DNA of 64,000 bases from Ophiocordyceps camponoti-saundersi (nom. inval.) (GCA_003339415.1 PDHQ01000056.1:10345-74344), one strand, 5' to 3'; counted from the first letter of the stretch, positions 1-12,204 are shown. Numbers and translations are program-made. The notes: generated from the letters alone by a model not told the origin.

Positions 1-108
1 GGGGGGGGGGGGGCGCGGGGGTGCGCGGGGGGGGGGGAAGAAGAGGGGGGGGATTCCCTGGTAAAAAGCACCCGCAGGGGGCGGCGCGGGGGGGGGGGGG
101 GGGCCCCG

Positions 109-147
<39 letters not shown>

Positions 148-185
148 ATAGGCGACGGTGGCGTCGTCGAATACGACGCTCTTCC
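1..185. other. G-homopolymer sequence at window start (probable artefact)
   Basis: Bases 1-146 are almost pure G, with long unbroken G runs between about 90 and 146. No gene can be supported. The run lies directly against the 3' end of the MRL1-like gene. The pattern is typical of poly-G read artefacts at a contig end and is unlikely to be genomic, although a real G-rich tract cannot be excluded from this sequence alone. Confidence 0.7.
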
Positions 186-1337
186 TCAGTCCTCCCACTC
201 TTCGTCTAGCTGATCAATCAACCGATTCTCGGCGTCCGAGCTTCGGTGCCGATTGCTCGCGTTCGAGTTGAGATGGCGATAGCCCCCTCGACGGGCTGGC
301 ACATAGCGGCAGCACCATGACCAAGCCGCGAAAAACATGTCCTGGACGTCACGGCACATAGGTAGTCAGCCCGCGCGCCGCCGGTAGAGGGGCAGGCCTG
401 GCTCTGGCCGGGAGGAACGCACGCTGATAAAGCCACCGATGCCCGCCCATGTACTGTAATTGGGTAGCTGACGCCACCCCCGAGAATTGGTAACGGTGCG
501 GTTGTAGAAGACGCCACCGAGGACGTAGACGAGCACGGCGATGAGGAGAATGATGCCGAAGACGCTGGCCGGCCCGACGCTGCCTGGCTTGTGAGGCTCC
601 GCGTGGGCGCAGGCGTGCATGGAGCGGGCTTCGAAAAAGTAGGCGCACTCGTCGGCGTCGGCGCCCACAAAGGATACGCTCGCCTGCGTGTTGCCGGGGT
701 CCTTGTCGCAGAGAAAGGAAATAGTCGTCGATTTTCGCCTCATCGGCGTCTTCTTGTCGTCGTCATCGCTCTTTTTCGCCGTCGGACTGAGCTGTTTGGA
801 CGGAGCCGCGTTTCGGCGACCGTTCGTCGTTTTGGTATCGCAAGGCGATCCACCGGTATACTGCAGGACGAGCTTGCGGCCGCGACTTCGCAACGCCACC
901 GACTCAGACCTGCCAGTCGGTGTCAGCAGGCCAAACACTCAGGAGGGAGGCGAAAAAGGGGATAGATGGGAGCGGGCGCACCCGATGGAGTACACGCTGC
1001 CATGGGCCGTGTAATAGGCGCTGACATTGGCCCAGAGCTTCTTATCAACGCCGACAACATCAGACACGGGCTCGGCGAGAGAGCCGCAGATGTTGAGGGT
1101 GAAATTGCTGCCATAATCGTAGCCCTTGGCATGGTAATCATCCTTGGCCTTATTCGTCGGGCCCGCCAGGTCTGGGCGAAGGTCGAAAAACGCGCCGCTG
1201 CCGGTGGAAGAGGTGGCGGTACAGGCGGGAGCCGTCGTCGTAGTCGTCGTCTTCGATGCTGCCCCAGCATCGCCGGCGATAGCCGTGACGACGGCGCCGA
1301 CGAGGAGGGCTACCGCCGAGAGACGGAGGCGGCGCAT
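186..1337 (-). CDS. MRL1-like mannose-6-phosphate-receptor-homology sorting receptor
   Basis: Three exons on the minus strand: 1337-982, 909-423 and 341-186 (332 aa). The introns 910-981 and 342-422 have GT/AG ends and restore frame. The product starts with a signal peptide (MRRLRLSAVALLVGAV...). It then has a lumenal MRH-type domain containing the family hallmark RGRKLVLQYTGGSPC after the first intron, and conserved cysteines (FLCDKD, ADECAYFFE). One membrane span follows at about residues 234-252 (SVFGIILLIAVLVYVLGGVF), then a cytosolic tail (GWRQLPNYSTW, GFISDMFF) ending in the acidic LIDQLDEEWED. This is the layout of the yeast Mrl1 / cation-dependent M6P-receptor-like family, which cycles between Golgi and endosome and helps deliver vacuolar hydrolases. 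Atg27 has a related fold but a shorter tail. The gene is divergent from ERG24. Confidence 0.85.
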
Positions 1338-1804
1338 CAGGCGGGGCCGGATCGGGGGGAGCGGCGTCTTTCCCGTCGTCGTAGTAGCGCTGATGTATTT
1401 CTTTTTTCCTTATTCTATCTTGCCCGTTTTTTACCATCCAACCTCCGAACTGGTCAGAGGACGCTTGTAAGAGGAGACGCTGTAGGCACCGGTGCCGCGA
1501 GTCGAGCCGCCGCCGTACGCATATCCCGCGATGCTGACACCCTTTGTTGGCCTGAAGGAAGCAATCTGTCACAAGCCTGCGGTCACGGGACTGGCGTCTG
1601 TCATGCGGCTCATGCCTGTTCGGCTCAATGTTGATCCATGTCCGACGACGGGAAATGATGCTTCACCAACGTTACAGTGAAAGAGGGGTGGGGAGAAAGA
1701 AGAGAATCGCTGTAGCCGGTATCGCTATAGCCGGATTTCTTCAATCACCAATCTCGCCGGTCAACGTCGCTATCGATTCCCTCCAAGGCCATATCTCCGG
1801 CATC
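1338..1804. promoter_or_regulatory. Shared divergent promoter region, MRL1-like / ERG24
   Basis: This 467 bp non-coding stretch separates two genes transcribed away from each other. It must hold both 5' leaders and core promoters. A CCAAT pentamer is visible near 1747. No clear TATA box or sterol-response element could be assigned by eye. Confidence 0.5.
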
Positions 1805-3385
1805 ATGGCGCGTAATACTGCGGATAAACATGGCTACGAATTTTTCGGACCGTGAGTCGTTCTGGTTCCCGCTGCCTTACTTTCGTCTCTCTCATGCTGA
1901 CTTTTCCGAACCGGCCACAGCCCCGGCGCCTTTGGCATCTCCTTTGGCCTACCCCTTCTCGTTTACGCCTTCACCTTCGTCTGCAACGATATATCGGGCT
2001 GTCCGGCACCGGCCTTGCTTAGCCCCTCAACGCTATCCATCGATGAATTGAAGCGCCAGGTCGGCTGGCCTGAGGATGGCATCTGCGGTCTCGCCAGCTG
2101 GAGGGCGACGGGCGCGCTACTGGCATACTACGCTCTCAACATGGTCTTGTACCGCATCCTACCCGCCACTCATGTCGAAGGCACGGTGCTTGCATCGGGC
2201 GGACGTCTCAAATACAAGCTCAACAGTGAGTGGCGCATTGTCCTCCGCAGTAGCATTCTGCTGACAAGGGGTTACCACCTTCCGGTCGCAGCCATGTACT
2301 CCAACTCGGTGACTCTCGCGGTGCTCGCCGCTGGCACTGCAGCTCGGGGCGCCGAATTTGGCGTTTGGCGCTTCATCGACGAGAACTTGGTGCAGCTGCT
2401 GACGGCTAGCATTGGTATTTCGTTTGCCTTATCCACCTTTGTCTACGTTCGCAGCTTTGGCGTCAAGCAGGGTAATAAGGAGGGCCGCGAGCTGGCAGCG
2501 GGGGGGCACAGTGGAAACTTGCTGTACGACTGGTTCATTGGGCGGGAGCTCAACCCGCGTGTCGTCATCCCGCTCATCGGCGAGGTGGATATTAAAGAGT
2601 GGTGCGAGCTGCGACCGGGCATGATGGGATGGATCGTGCTCAATTGCGCCTGGTGCGCCAAGCAGTATCGCAACTTTGGCTACGTCACGGATAGCATCGT
2701 GTGCATCACCGTCGTACAAGCCATCTACATTATCGATTCGTGGTGGAACGAGGCCGCGATTCTGACGACCATGGACATCACCACCGACGGTTTCGGCATG
2801 ATGCTGGCCTTTGGAGATTTGGTGTGGCTGCCCTTTGTTTACTCACTCCAGACGCGCTACCTGTCGATGCACCCGCTCTCGCTCGGTCCAGCGGGCTTGC
2901 TGGCTATGTGGGCGCTCATCGGCGTCGGCTTCTACATCTTTCGGTCGGCCAACAGCCAGAAGAACATGTTTCGGACGAACCCCAATGACCCGAGCGTCGC
3001 GCACCTCGAATACCTCGAGACCAAGGCGGGCAGCAAGCTATTGACTACAGGCTGGTGGGGCGTGGCGCGCCACATCAACTACCTCGGCGACTGGATCCAG
3101 TCGTGGCCGTACAGCCTGCCGACGGGCCTCGCCGGATACCAGGTGCTGGCGGCCGGCACGGGGTCCTCGGAGGGCGCGTACGTGATGAGAGACGGGCGCA
3201 AGGTTGTGGCGGGCGACGCCAAGGGGTGGGGCATGTTGGTGACGTATTTTTACATCGTCTACTTTGCCGTGCTGCTGATCCATCGCGACCGTCGCGATGA
3301 CGAAAAGTGCCAGCGAAAGTACGGCGACGACTGGACAAAGTACAAGAAGATTGTGCGGTGGCGCATCGTGCCGGGCCTGTACTAG
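1805..3385 (+). CDS. ERG24: C-14 sterol reductase (ergosterol biosynthesis)
   Basis: Exons 1805-1851, 1921-2225 and 2292-3385 give 481 aa. The start is the ATG of MARNTADKHGYEFFGP. Intron 1 (69 bp) joins GPPGAFGISFG. Intron 2 (66 bp) is in frame and would be missed by an ORF caller, but removing it restores KLNTMYSNS. The product reduces the C14-C15 double bond after lanosterol 14-demethylation, in the ER membrane. Visible family signatures are GGHSGN, LLYDWFIGRELNPR and the C-terminal LLTTGWWGVARHINYLGDW, followed by HRDRRDDEKCQRKYG and the terminal WRIVPGLY. There are several hydrophobic spans. Length and motif order match fungal ERG24 (Neurospora erg-3). Nothing suggests damage. Confidence 0.95.
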
Positions 3386-5058
3386 GACCGGGCGCAAAGG
3401 GAGGAAGAGAGACCAGGAAGACGCAGCCAACAGGAGCAGCCAAGCATGTACTGGCCCTGAAAAGCCGACATGGCGCCGGCGGCGTGACGGTAGGGATTGG
3501 GATTGCATTGTACGGACGGTATTTACGGACGTAGTAGGTGGTATGTACGGAGTACTGACACAAGTATCGACCGTGTTCAATGTAGCACAGAGAAAGAGAG
3601 AGAGAGAGAGAGCGAAAAAGAGAGGCCGAAGGTACATAAATACGGGTTCTGGGGATTGATTGGATCGATTGTGACCTATTGGCGTCGATAAGCGTATCGT
3701 TCCTTTTTACCAAGTCGACGATGATCATCGACGGTTCTTAACAGGCCCTCCAGCGACTTCGGAACCGCATCGGCTGCCGTAATGTCGGTCGGGGCTTGGC
3801 CCGGGGAAGCTTGAACTCGATTAGGCCTGGGCAGAAGTGACGTTGCTCTGCATCTGCGGCCGTTGTGGAGGGTGTGACGGGACCCCGTACGGATACCTTG
3901 ATGATGGCTGACTGGAACACGGAAGGAAAGGGAAAAAAAAAAAAAAATACGACGGCATGCTGGACCCCGGCTGTCTTTCCCAGTTCTACCAGCTGCGGAG
4001 GGTGAAAAGAGACGAGACAACAGGCATTGATTGGATATCTGATGTGTGATATGAATGCCTTTGTCTCACGAGTCACGACGGCCTGAAAAGATCCCAGTAC
4101 TCGCCACGCAAGTACCGACACGCGCCGCAAGGCCTGGCACGGGATCGACGCCAGGGATCCCCACTTTCCCCCTTGGGCAGGTGTCTCGATGGGCTTGCAG
4201 GAACCCTTTGGCGGGCGACACAGCATACGGGGTACCTCTACGCGGAGGAGGGGCTACGGCAGATGGCCCCGCTGTGGAACGCGAGGCGGGTACTTGCGAG
4301 AGAAGTATCGGCGCTCGTCGCGCTGGTCGTTGTCGTCTCGTCACCGCCGCTATTGTAGCGGGAACCTGTGGGAATGGGGCCGTCACTGTTCCTTCGGCCG
4401 ATGGCGTCTGGGTGAAGAGAGAGAGGGGGGGAGAGAGAGAGCGAGGGCTCGTATCCTATGAGGTAGGTAGGTATCCAGTATCTTGGCCTACCACGACGGG
4501 GGAAAAAAAAAGGCAGTGATGGCCTCAGGCAGAAACAACATCAGCAGCAACGACACACACGCAACATCCACATCAGTAGAAGGAAGGAGGGGAAGGGGAA
4601 AAATAGCAAGTAAAACAACAGAGAACAGGCCAATGCCAACTGCTGCAGCTCGACAATGCATTGCATGGCCAACGTGCCATCGCTTCCGGATGACCCCGAA
4701 CCGCGTCCGCCATGGTGCCTGACAAGAGTGAGACAGTGTCTTGCTGGCAAATTCGGCCCGTTGGCCCGTGGCCGCTGGCTGTCGGCTGCCCGCTACCGGT
4801 ATCTACCTACCAAGGTATATATCAACGGGAGGGTCTCAACGTCTTGTTGCCGTGGCTGTCATCGAGCTGTGTTCATTCACTCCTCCTTCTCCTCTTTCAT
4901 CACACGTTTCCGTTGCTTGCCTCCTCCCTTGACGGTCGACAGGCGACACACGTACTTTCACATTCTTCCTCCAGCAAAGGGGACAGAAAGGGGGCAAAGG
5001 GAAGGCGAGACAAAGACGCAGACGAGGCGTGTAACCACGCGATCCTCTCCTCGCCGTC
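3386..5058. other. Intergenic region, ERG24 to beta-glucosidase
   Basis: About 1.7 kb without a supportable gene. It holds the ERG24 3' region with a (GA)n tract at about 3589-3612, an A run near 3931-3946, and a pyrimidine-rich leader at about 4870-4990 just before the beta-glucosidase ATG. Short frames here lack conserved motifs. Confidence 0.6.
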
Positions 5059-7796
5059 ATGAAGCTGTTGTTGACTGTTGTCGCGGCTGGGCTGGCGACG
5101 TCGGTCGATGCCGTTGTGCTGGAACACACTCCTCGCGGCCTTGCTCTTCCCTCGTCGCCGCCATTCTACCCGTCTCCATGGATGGACCCTGAGGCTGATG
5201 GCTGGGCCGAAGCCTATGCCAAGGCCAGAGAATTCGTCTCTCGTCTGACGCTGGTGGAAAAGGTCAACCTCACGACTGGCACTGGGTTAGTGGTACGACC
5301 TCATGCTCCGGTCGGCACGATAACTGACCCCCCTTTGCAGCTGGCAATCGGATAACTGCGTTGGCAATACGGGCACCATCCCCCGCCTGGGGATGCACGC
5401 CCTGTGCATGCAGGACTCCCCGCTTGGCGTCCGCTTCACTGACTTCAACAGCGCGTTCCCGGCTGGCATCACCGCCGGAGCCACCTGGAGCAGGAAGATA
5501 TGGGAGGAGCGTGGAAGAAAGATGGGTGCTGAAGCTTATGGCAAGGGCATCGATGTCCTCCTCAGTCCCGTCTCCGGTCCCATCGGACGTTCCCCCGAGG
5601 CAGGCCGCAACTCGGAGGGCTTCGGCACCGATCCTTGTCTGCAGGGCCTGGCCCTCGCCAGCACCTCCAAGGGAATACAGTCGTCAGGCGTTATCGCCTG
5701 TGCGAAGCACTTTGTTGTCAACGAACAGGGTGAGGGTTTCCCCCCCCCCCCCACCTCCTGACATTGCAGCCTATGTTTGTGTGCTGACCTCGACACTAGA
5801 ACACTTCAGACAGGCTGGCGAGGCGCAGTCGCAAGGCTTCAACATCAAGGAGTCTGTGTCATCGAACCTCGACGACAAGACGTTGCACGAGCTGTATGCC
5901 TGGCCATTCGCCGACGCCGTACGCGCCGGCGTCGGTGCCATCATGTGCTCGTACAACCAGGTCAACAACTCTTACGCCTGCCAGAACTCCAAGCTCATCA
6001 ATGGCGTCCTCAAGGCCGAGATGGGCTTCCAGGGCTTCGTCATGAGCGACTGGCAGGCGCAGCACTCGGGTGTCGGCTCTGCCACCGCCGGCCTCGACAT
6101 GTCCATGCCCGGCGACACAGTCTTCAACTCCGGCGTCAGCTTCTGGGGCAGCAATCTCACGCTCGCTGTCGTTAACGGCACACTTCCCGCCTGGCGCGTT
6201 GACGACATGGCCATGCGCATCATGGCCGCCTACTTCAAGGTCGGCAGAACTGTCGGCGGCGGCAACGTAAAGACGAATTTCAATTCGTGGACTCTCGATA
6301 CCTACGGCTGGGCAGACTTCGCCGCCAAGGTGGACCGGACCGTCGTCAACAAGCACGTCAACGTCCAGGCCGACCATGCCGCCTTCATCCGTGAGTGTGC
6401 GGCCAAGGGCACCGTCATCCTCAAGAACACGGGTTCTCTGCCGCTGGAGCGTCCCCGATTCATCGCCGTCGTCGGTGAAGATGCCGGGCCGAACCCGCAG
6501 GGTCCCAATGCCTGCCCCGACCGCGGCTGCGACATCGGTACCCTTGGCATGCTCTGGGGCTCGGGCACCGCCAACTACCCGTACCTCGTCACCCCTGACA
6601 GCGCCCTGAGGCAACAGGCTGCCGCTGACGGCTCCCGCTACGAGAGCGTCCTATCCAACTACGCCTGGGAGCAGACGCGAGCCCTCGTCTCGCAGCCCGA
6701 TGCCACGGCCATCGTCTTCGTCAACTCCGACGCTGGGGAGGGCTTCCTCGTTGTTGACGGTAACATTGGCGACCGCAACAATTTGACCCTGTGGCATAAC
6801 GGCGACGACCTCGTCAAGAAGGTCGCTTCGGTCAACTCCAACACCATCGTCGTTATCCACAGCGTCGGCGCCGTCCTCGTCACCGACTGGTACCGCAATC
6901 CTAACATTACGGCCATCGTCTGGGCTGGCCTTCCCGCCCAAGAATCCGGCAACTCCCTGGTTGACATTCTCTACGGCAAGGCGAGCCCGGGCCGAACGCC
7001 TTTCACCTGGGGCCCGACGCGCGAAAGCTACGGGACCGATGTCCTGTACGAGCCCAACAACGGCGTAAACGCGCCCCAGGTCGACTTCAAGGAGGGCGTC
7101 TTCATCGACTATCGCTACTTCGACAAGAAGGCCCCCCGCAAGGGCGACCCGGGCTCCCCCATCTTCGAATTCGGCTACGGCCTGTCGTGGTCGACGTTTG
7201 CGTACGCAAACCTCAAGATCCAGAGGCACGACGTGCCGGACATGCTACCGGTGCCCGGCAAGACGACGGCCGCTCCCGTGCTGGGTAAGGTCAGCAAGCC
7301 GGGCGACTACTTGTTCCCCGAAGGATTGCGTCGCGTACCGCTGTGGATCTATCCTTGGCTTGACTCTTCCTCTGCCACAAAGGAGGCACCGGCGGAATCG
7401 GAATATGGTCATCCGGCCACTAACGGTATCAATGATGGCTCACCCCAACCCAGGCTGCCTTCATCTGGCGGGCAGGGCGGCAACGAGAACCTGTGGGATG
7501 TCATGTACACAGTGACGTGCGTCGTCACCAACACGGGCAAACGCACGACGGACGAGGTGGCGCAGCTCTACGTCACCCTCGGTGGACCTGACGAGCCGGT
7601 GCGAGTGCTTCGGGGCTTCGAGCGTCTTGAGGGCATCGCGCCTGGCAAGAGCGTCGAATTCCGGGCGGAGCTGACGCGTCGCGACGTGAGCAACTGGGAT
7701 GCCGCGACTCAGAATTGGGTCATTACGCCGTATCCGAAGCGGGTTTGGGTGGGAAGCAGCTCGCGCGATTTGCCGCTGAGCGCTGAGTTGAAGTGA
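5059..7796 (+). CDS. Secreted GH3 beta-glucosidase
   Basis: Exons 5059-5285, 5341-5729 and 5800-7796 (870 aa). Both introns (55 and 70 bp) restore the family sequence ([24 protein letters not shown]). The enzyme hydrolyses terminal beta-glucosides such as cellobiose. A signal peptide ([18 protein letters not shown]) indicates secretion. The catalytic (beta/alpha)8 domain contains ACAKHF and [13 protein letters not shown], whose Asp (about D289) is the nucleophile. The second domain contains NSDAGEGF, whose Glu (about E519) matches the acid/base position of Aspergillus BGL1-type enzymes. The [14 protein letters not shown] motif and a C-terminal fibronectin-III-like domain ([25 protein letters not shown]) complete the standard layout. 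Length fits the ~860-residue extracellular class. Intron 2 contains a C run that may be length-unstable. Confidence 0.95.
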
Positions 7797-7959
7797 AGCA
7801 GGGGGGGAAAAGGGGGTGAGTGATTGGGACAGCATGGGAACGGGCATCATACTCTCACGACGAAACGACTCATTGTATATGTATTATGTTATATAGCTAG
7901 TATTAATACGACAATCGCTAACCTCTTGATGACCCATTCATGACGGTGGCGACGAGATG

Positions 7960-8345
7960 GGAAGAAGTGGGTGAAGGATGGTGAATAGGTGGGTAGAGTA
8001 TTACTGTAGCTAGGGAGGTGTGAGGATAAGAGGTTGGTTATGAGCCGAGATAATGGCGTGTTCTGTCGAGGATTGTGAAGCGCGATCTGGAGGAATGGGT
8101 GAAAGATGACGAATAGCTGGATGATGAGGGTTGCTCTAACTAGGTGATAGGATGAGAGGTTGATGACGAGTCCAGCAGATGGCGTGTTCTGTCCGGGATA
8201 GTGAAGCATAATTTGTCTGAGGAAATGAGTTACAGATGGTGAATAGCTGGATGATGAGAGTTGTTGTGACCAGGTAGAGGACGAGACGTTTGTCACAAGT
8301 TTAGAAGATGGCGGGCGTTGCTTCGAGCTGTGAAGCGTTTTGTCT
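7960..8345. repeat. Minisatellite, ~3 copies of a ~128 bp unit
   Basis: Three diverged head-to-tail copies are visible. The marker GAATAG(C/G)TGG recurs at about 7983, 8111 and 8241. GTGAAG recurs at about 8075, 8201 and 8330. GATGGCG(T/G)G(T/C) precedes the latter each time. The period is 126-130 bp. Copies differ by point changes and small indels. No protein meaning is apparent. Confidence 0.8.
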
Positions 8346-8398
8346 GTTATCATCTACATCATGAGCTGTGTTTGTGATTGGGAGTCTTGGTCGCTGGG

Positions 8399-8407
8399 CT
8401 ATAAATA
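8399..8407 (+). promoter_or_regulatory. TATA-box-like element
   Basis: CTATAAATA sits about 65 bp upstream of a repeat array with coding-like composition (8465-8787). Good TATA boxes are rare in this window, so it may mark a real transcription start. No functional gene downstream could be assembled. Confidence 0.35.
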
Positions 8408-8464
8408 CGGGCCTTTCCCCCGGCTTCAGGGGATGCTTTTCTGAGCAGGGAGGACACTACAGAC

Positions 8465-8787
8465 TCGGACAGCTACAACTTCAGCTAGAACCACAACTGC
8501 AGCTACAACTACAACTACAACTACGACTACGACTGCAGCTACAGCTACAGCTACAGCTACAGCTACAACTACAACTATAAAACCAAGCTTCAACGACTTC
8601 AAATACAAACACGGCTACTACAAACACAACTGGGACAGAAACGACTTTCAACCCTTGCTTCAACTGGCACAGCGACCACAGCAACAGCAACAGATCTGGC
8701 TGCTACAACAGCGAATACTACAACAGCAACAACTACAACAGCAACTGCTACGACAGCAACTGTTGCAATAGCTACAGACAACTAGGA
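8465..8787 (+). repeat. CTACAA/CAGCTA hexamer array, Thr/Ala- then Gln-rich when translated
   Basis: The plus strand is built from imperfect (ACT ACA), (GCT ACA) and, further on, (CAA CAG) units. One frame stays open from the array start to a TAG near 8770. It reads Thr/Ala repeats, then a short mixed segment, then Gln-rich sequence. A second frame of the distal part reads Thr/Ala repeats again and ends in ATDN-stop. This resembles a decayed mucin-like low-complexity exon, but no start codon with a signal peptide is evident. Confidence 0.6.
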
Positions 8788-8864
8788 GCGGACGCCATTC
8801 ACAGCTAGGCTTCTACACCGCCTATCGATCGAAGCTTGCCGAGATGGCTGCCTTGTTCCGCGCC

Positions 8865-9030
8865 TTGATATTGCCCCTCTTTCCTGGTGCAAGGCTTTCA
8901 CACCAGCTTTGCGATACAGTCCGACCGGTCTCTGCCTTCTTCCGGGTCTTGATATAACCCTTACTCTGGCGCGAGGCTTTCATACCAGCTTTGCGATACA
9001 GTCCGACCGGTCTTCCTGCTTTGTTTTATC
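8865..9030. repeat. 82 bp tandem duplication
   Basis: Two adjacent near-identical units each contain CTTGATAT, a GGCTTTCA(C/T)ACCAGC segment and GCGATACAGTCCGACCGG. The shared CAGCTTTGCG marker starts near 8904 and 8986, giving an 82 bp period. Confidence 0.8.
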
Positions 9031-12000
9031 GATTGACTGTCTTGGATCTTCTGGTCTTCTCCCTCGGTGGATTGCCATGTGTCCGCCAAAGAATCACAGA
9101 CTTGTATCCCGCCTTTCCTCGTCACCGCTCTATAAACGATTTACTTTCGGACTTGATGCTGTCCTCTACTCTGCCATCTTCACAGGCGTCCTTCAATTCA
9201 GCTTTTCACGCAGTTCTGAATCCGGCCATACTTCATCGGCAAAGTCCCCTCATCGGCGACAGCCTTGGGCCTCACGTCTCGTCAGCCGCGACTTCTCAGC
9301 TGCTTATACCCTGAGAAGTCGTTTGATTTGCTTGCTGGACGCTGGACAGACTGCTGATCATCATCATGGAATGGACCTGGTGTCAGCTGATGAGAACGGA
9401 TGTCGGGAGGTGGGCTTCATACACGACTCTTGTCCGAAGCCGGCTTCCTAGCCTAGCAAACGGACTTGATGATATCTGAATCGGCTGTAATGAACACACG
9501 ACTGTCATCATCATCGATTCATCACCCTGTCCTGGGAGTGGGGAAGCATAGCACTCCGCCACACCAACTATGACGACAGGGGTCTCACGCAATGGGGGTC
9601 ATGCGATCGATTTACACAGCATTTCGGTCGCGGAGAATTTCCCTCGCTGTTATTCGGATCCTCTCATATTCTTCATGGCATATTCTGACGAACATAAGGC
9701 TCCGTCGTGTACAACGGCTTCTGTTCGTCGACGAGACGCTCGGATTCATCTGGAAAAACTGTGCGAGCAAGCTGCTTTCCACCAACTAATCTGATCCTCC
9801 TATGGTGTCTGTGCAGTCTCTTGGGGAAGATGAGGGATGGTGGTATATCTTATACAGAAGCCACCGTCTATCTCTAAGAGTCGAGGAAGTCTTGAATCTG
9901 CGGCGTCTGTCTCTTGGCAATCGACAACTCTTGAACTCTCTACATCGACATCTATCAGTCAACATTCAGTGGAAAGAGAACAACAATACCTTGCTCTCCG
10001 GATAGCTGCAGCATGCTCAGGAAATGCAGGGTATGTCGAGGGCTTGATATCACTGCGCCCTTGGCTGAAGTCTCGCTTCTTCTCTTTGCCATCTACCTCT
10101 TTACTCTCTTATATGAGCAGACTAGAGGATGAAAAGGTGTCCCGTGGCATCAACAGACTATGGGACATGTTCAACAATCCCGCGTTTAAATGCGTTGCCG
10201 GTTTTGACTTTCTTTTATCCGGCTTGATGGCTCATAGGCATCGTATAACCTTATGAGCTGCGAAGCAGACGAATGATCCGAGTCCCGTCTCCCTGGCTTT
10301 ACCGAGACTGGCTGATTCCGGCTCGCGAACCTGTCGAGCTGATACTACTTGCTCCTGATGGGGCAACTTCATCCAACCCGATCATCGTCAATATGTAAGG
10401 ACGATACGTCCTCGGGAAAGGGGGCATACGCAGAAATGTGTTTGCCTCTGCGGGAGGAGACTGCCTGCCTTGACACATACATCTTGGTCATCATCAAGAC
10501 AGCTCTCCATGGAAAGGATTGGCTCGTGTTTTCGGGAGATGTTTCCTTAGATGATGGGCGCTTCCAGGGCATCGACTTATCTTTGTTTACTGGCTGTCTC
10601 ACAGTGAAGCGAAGCTGGATAGAGACATACGTTTAGAAGAGAAAGACTTAGGATAGAAAGCTTTGTTGATTGTGAATGTCGACTTCACATGCAATGTCGT
10701 CCGCAACTTGGACGTTGAGGAGGGAAACAGTCATCTGCGTATTGGAGACGAGAGATACAAGCCCTACCGACTCTACGGGGGTGAAATCGTACGGCAGCTA
10801 AAGACGGGGGACCAACAGTGACAGTTCGGTCTACGTCTTGGATCGAGAGCTGCACGGGAAAAGAATGAGGGTGGTACAGTGTATTGCGAGTTCTTTACTG
10901 TGTTGTGTGTTGACCTTCGCCCGTGTCTGGGCTACCTGCACCGTGTTATTAGCACATACCTGGCAGAACTCGTTAGTTATTGCTACGGCAGAGAGGCAAC
11001 TGTAGAGGAGTGTAAGATCCGTCTGCGATACGGTACACTCCCTGTACCATGGAAAAATACTGTACGTCCGTATAGTCTCCCGTATTCGGGATGTTATTAA
11101 TGACATTCGATTGCGAATCAAGTCTCGTCAGCAATCGTCTTAGCTGATCATGTCTTGGTTGGGTTTCCGGATGAGCTTCGTGGAACACCATGGTGTCATG
11201 TCCAGACGTCTTCGGCACTCTTGCCAGCAAAGAAAGTCTCGGAACAATGCAAGCAAAGGGACGAAGACTCTGCTCGGCCTTCATTCAGATAGTCCGGGAT
11301 AAGCAGGCTACACTGTCGGTAAGCAGGGGTAAGAGCCGCTAAATCACGATGCACCCGTCACGAAACGAAGGCGACGACAAGGGCTCATCCGTCAGGCTGG
11401 GCGCTCTTATTAATACTGAATGCAGCGGGTAGCCGAAAAGAGTTGAAGGAGAAGGTGGGAATTTGCAACAGTAATGAGTTTACCGATGCGAATTATTAAG
11501 ACTGCAACAGCGATGTGAACCATGGTAGATATGAGAGGGACTGTACGGATGAGACCGTGACGACTCCCGTCGGTCCTAAGTCTATCCAAAATGGAAACTC
11601 TTTTCCTTGGATGGATAGAAAAGGGCCGTGATCGGAGACGTGACGTGAAACTTCTGGGTCGCTTTTTACACGATCATCAGTACCTAATTAGAAGGGAATG
11701 CCCTATGAACTTTGCTGTCTCTGTAGAAAAGGAGGACAGCAAGGGCTCATCATGCTGCTTTTGATAACGGTATCTTCAGCGTTACGATTCTCACCATATG
11801 CTGGTCCTTCTTCTGGCCAAGGACGTGATTGCAGTCCAAGTCGGGGATTTGTATATAAAGTGATTTGGAGACAGCAGAAAGGTTGGCCTTTCTCTCGCTC
11901 CTCGCTTGTATATCTCAGGAGATGAGTTGAGACGCAGGTGCTTCACCTGTCACTTCCTGAACACGCATACATATAATCAACGTATGATTCACATAGTGAA

Positions 12001-12125
12001 GCCACCCGGCTTCAAACCTCATCTCAATTCGATTCTAAACAGTACGACAATTTACACGCAGACAAAGGCCCGGGTTAGATGACAGCTGATGACTACGACG
12101 ATCAAACTAGAACGCGACCCGAGGA

Positions 12126-12204
12126 CAGGGTTCATGGGCTATTGTTAGCCAGGTTTCGCCTTGTGTTGTAAGGCAGGCCAATCAAGTCGCAAGCATGAAC
12201 CCTG
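12126..12204. repeat. Perfect 11 bp inverted repeat with 57 bp loop
   Basis: CAGGGTTCATG at 12126-12136 is exactly repeated in inverse orientation at 12194-12204. No flanking target-site duplication or longer terminal repeat was seen. A MITE remnant or a transcribed hairpin are both possible. Confidence 0.6.

Noticed and set aside
5859..6614. 251-codon minus frame inside the beta-glucosidase
   Set aside because: Antisense shadow of a GC-rich, codon-biased exon; GH3 sense frame is certain.
7960..8345. CRISPR-like repeat array
   Set aside because: Repeat units are ~128 bp, contiguous and diverged, without spacers; genome is eukaryotic.
10866..11008. 47-codon frame with a hydrophobic start
   Set aside because: Very short, no splice extension or motif; hydrophobic start alone is not enough.
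11579..11623. Imperfect inverted repeat TCTATCCA...TGGATAGA
   Set aside because: Arms of only 8 perfect bases; expected by chance at this scale.
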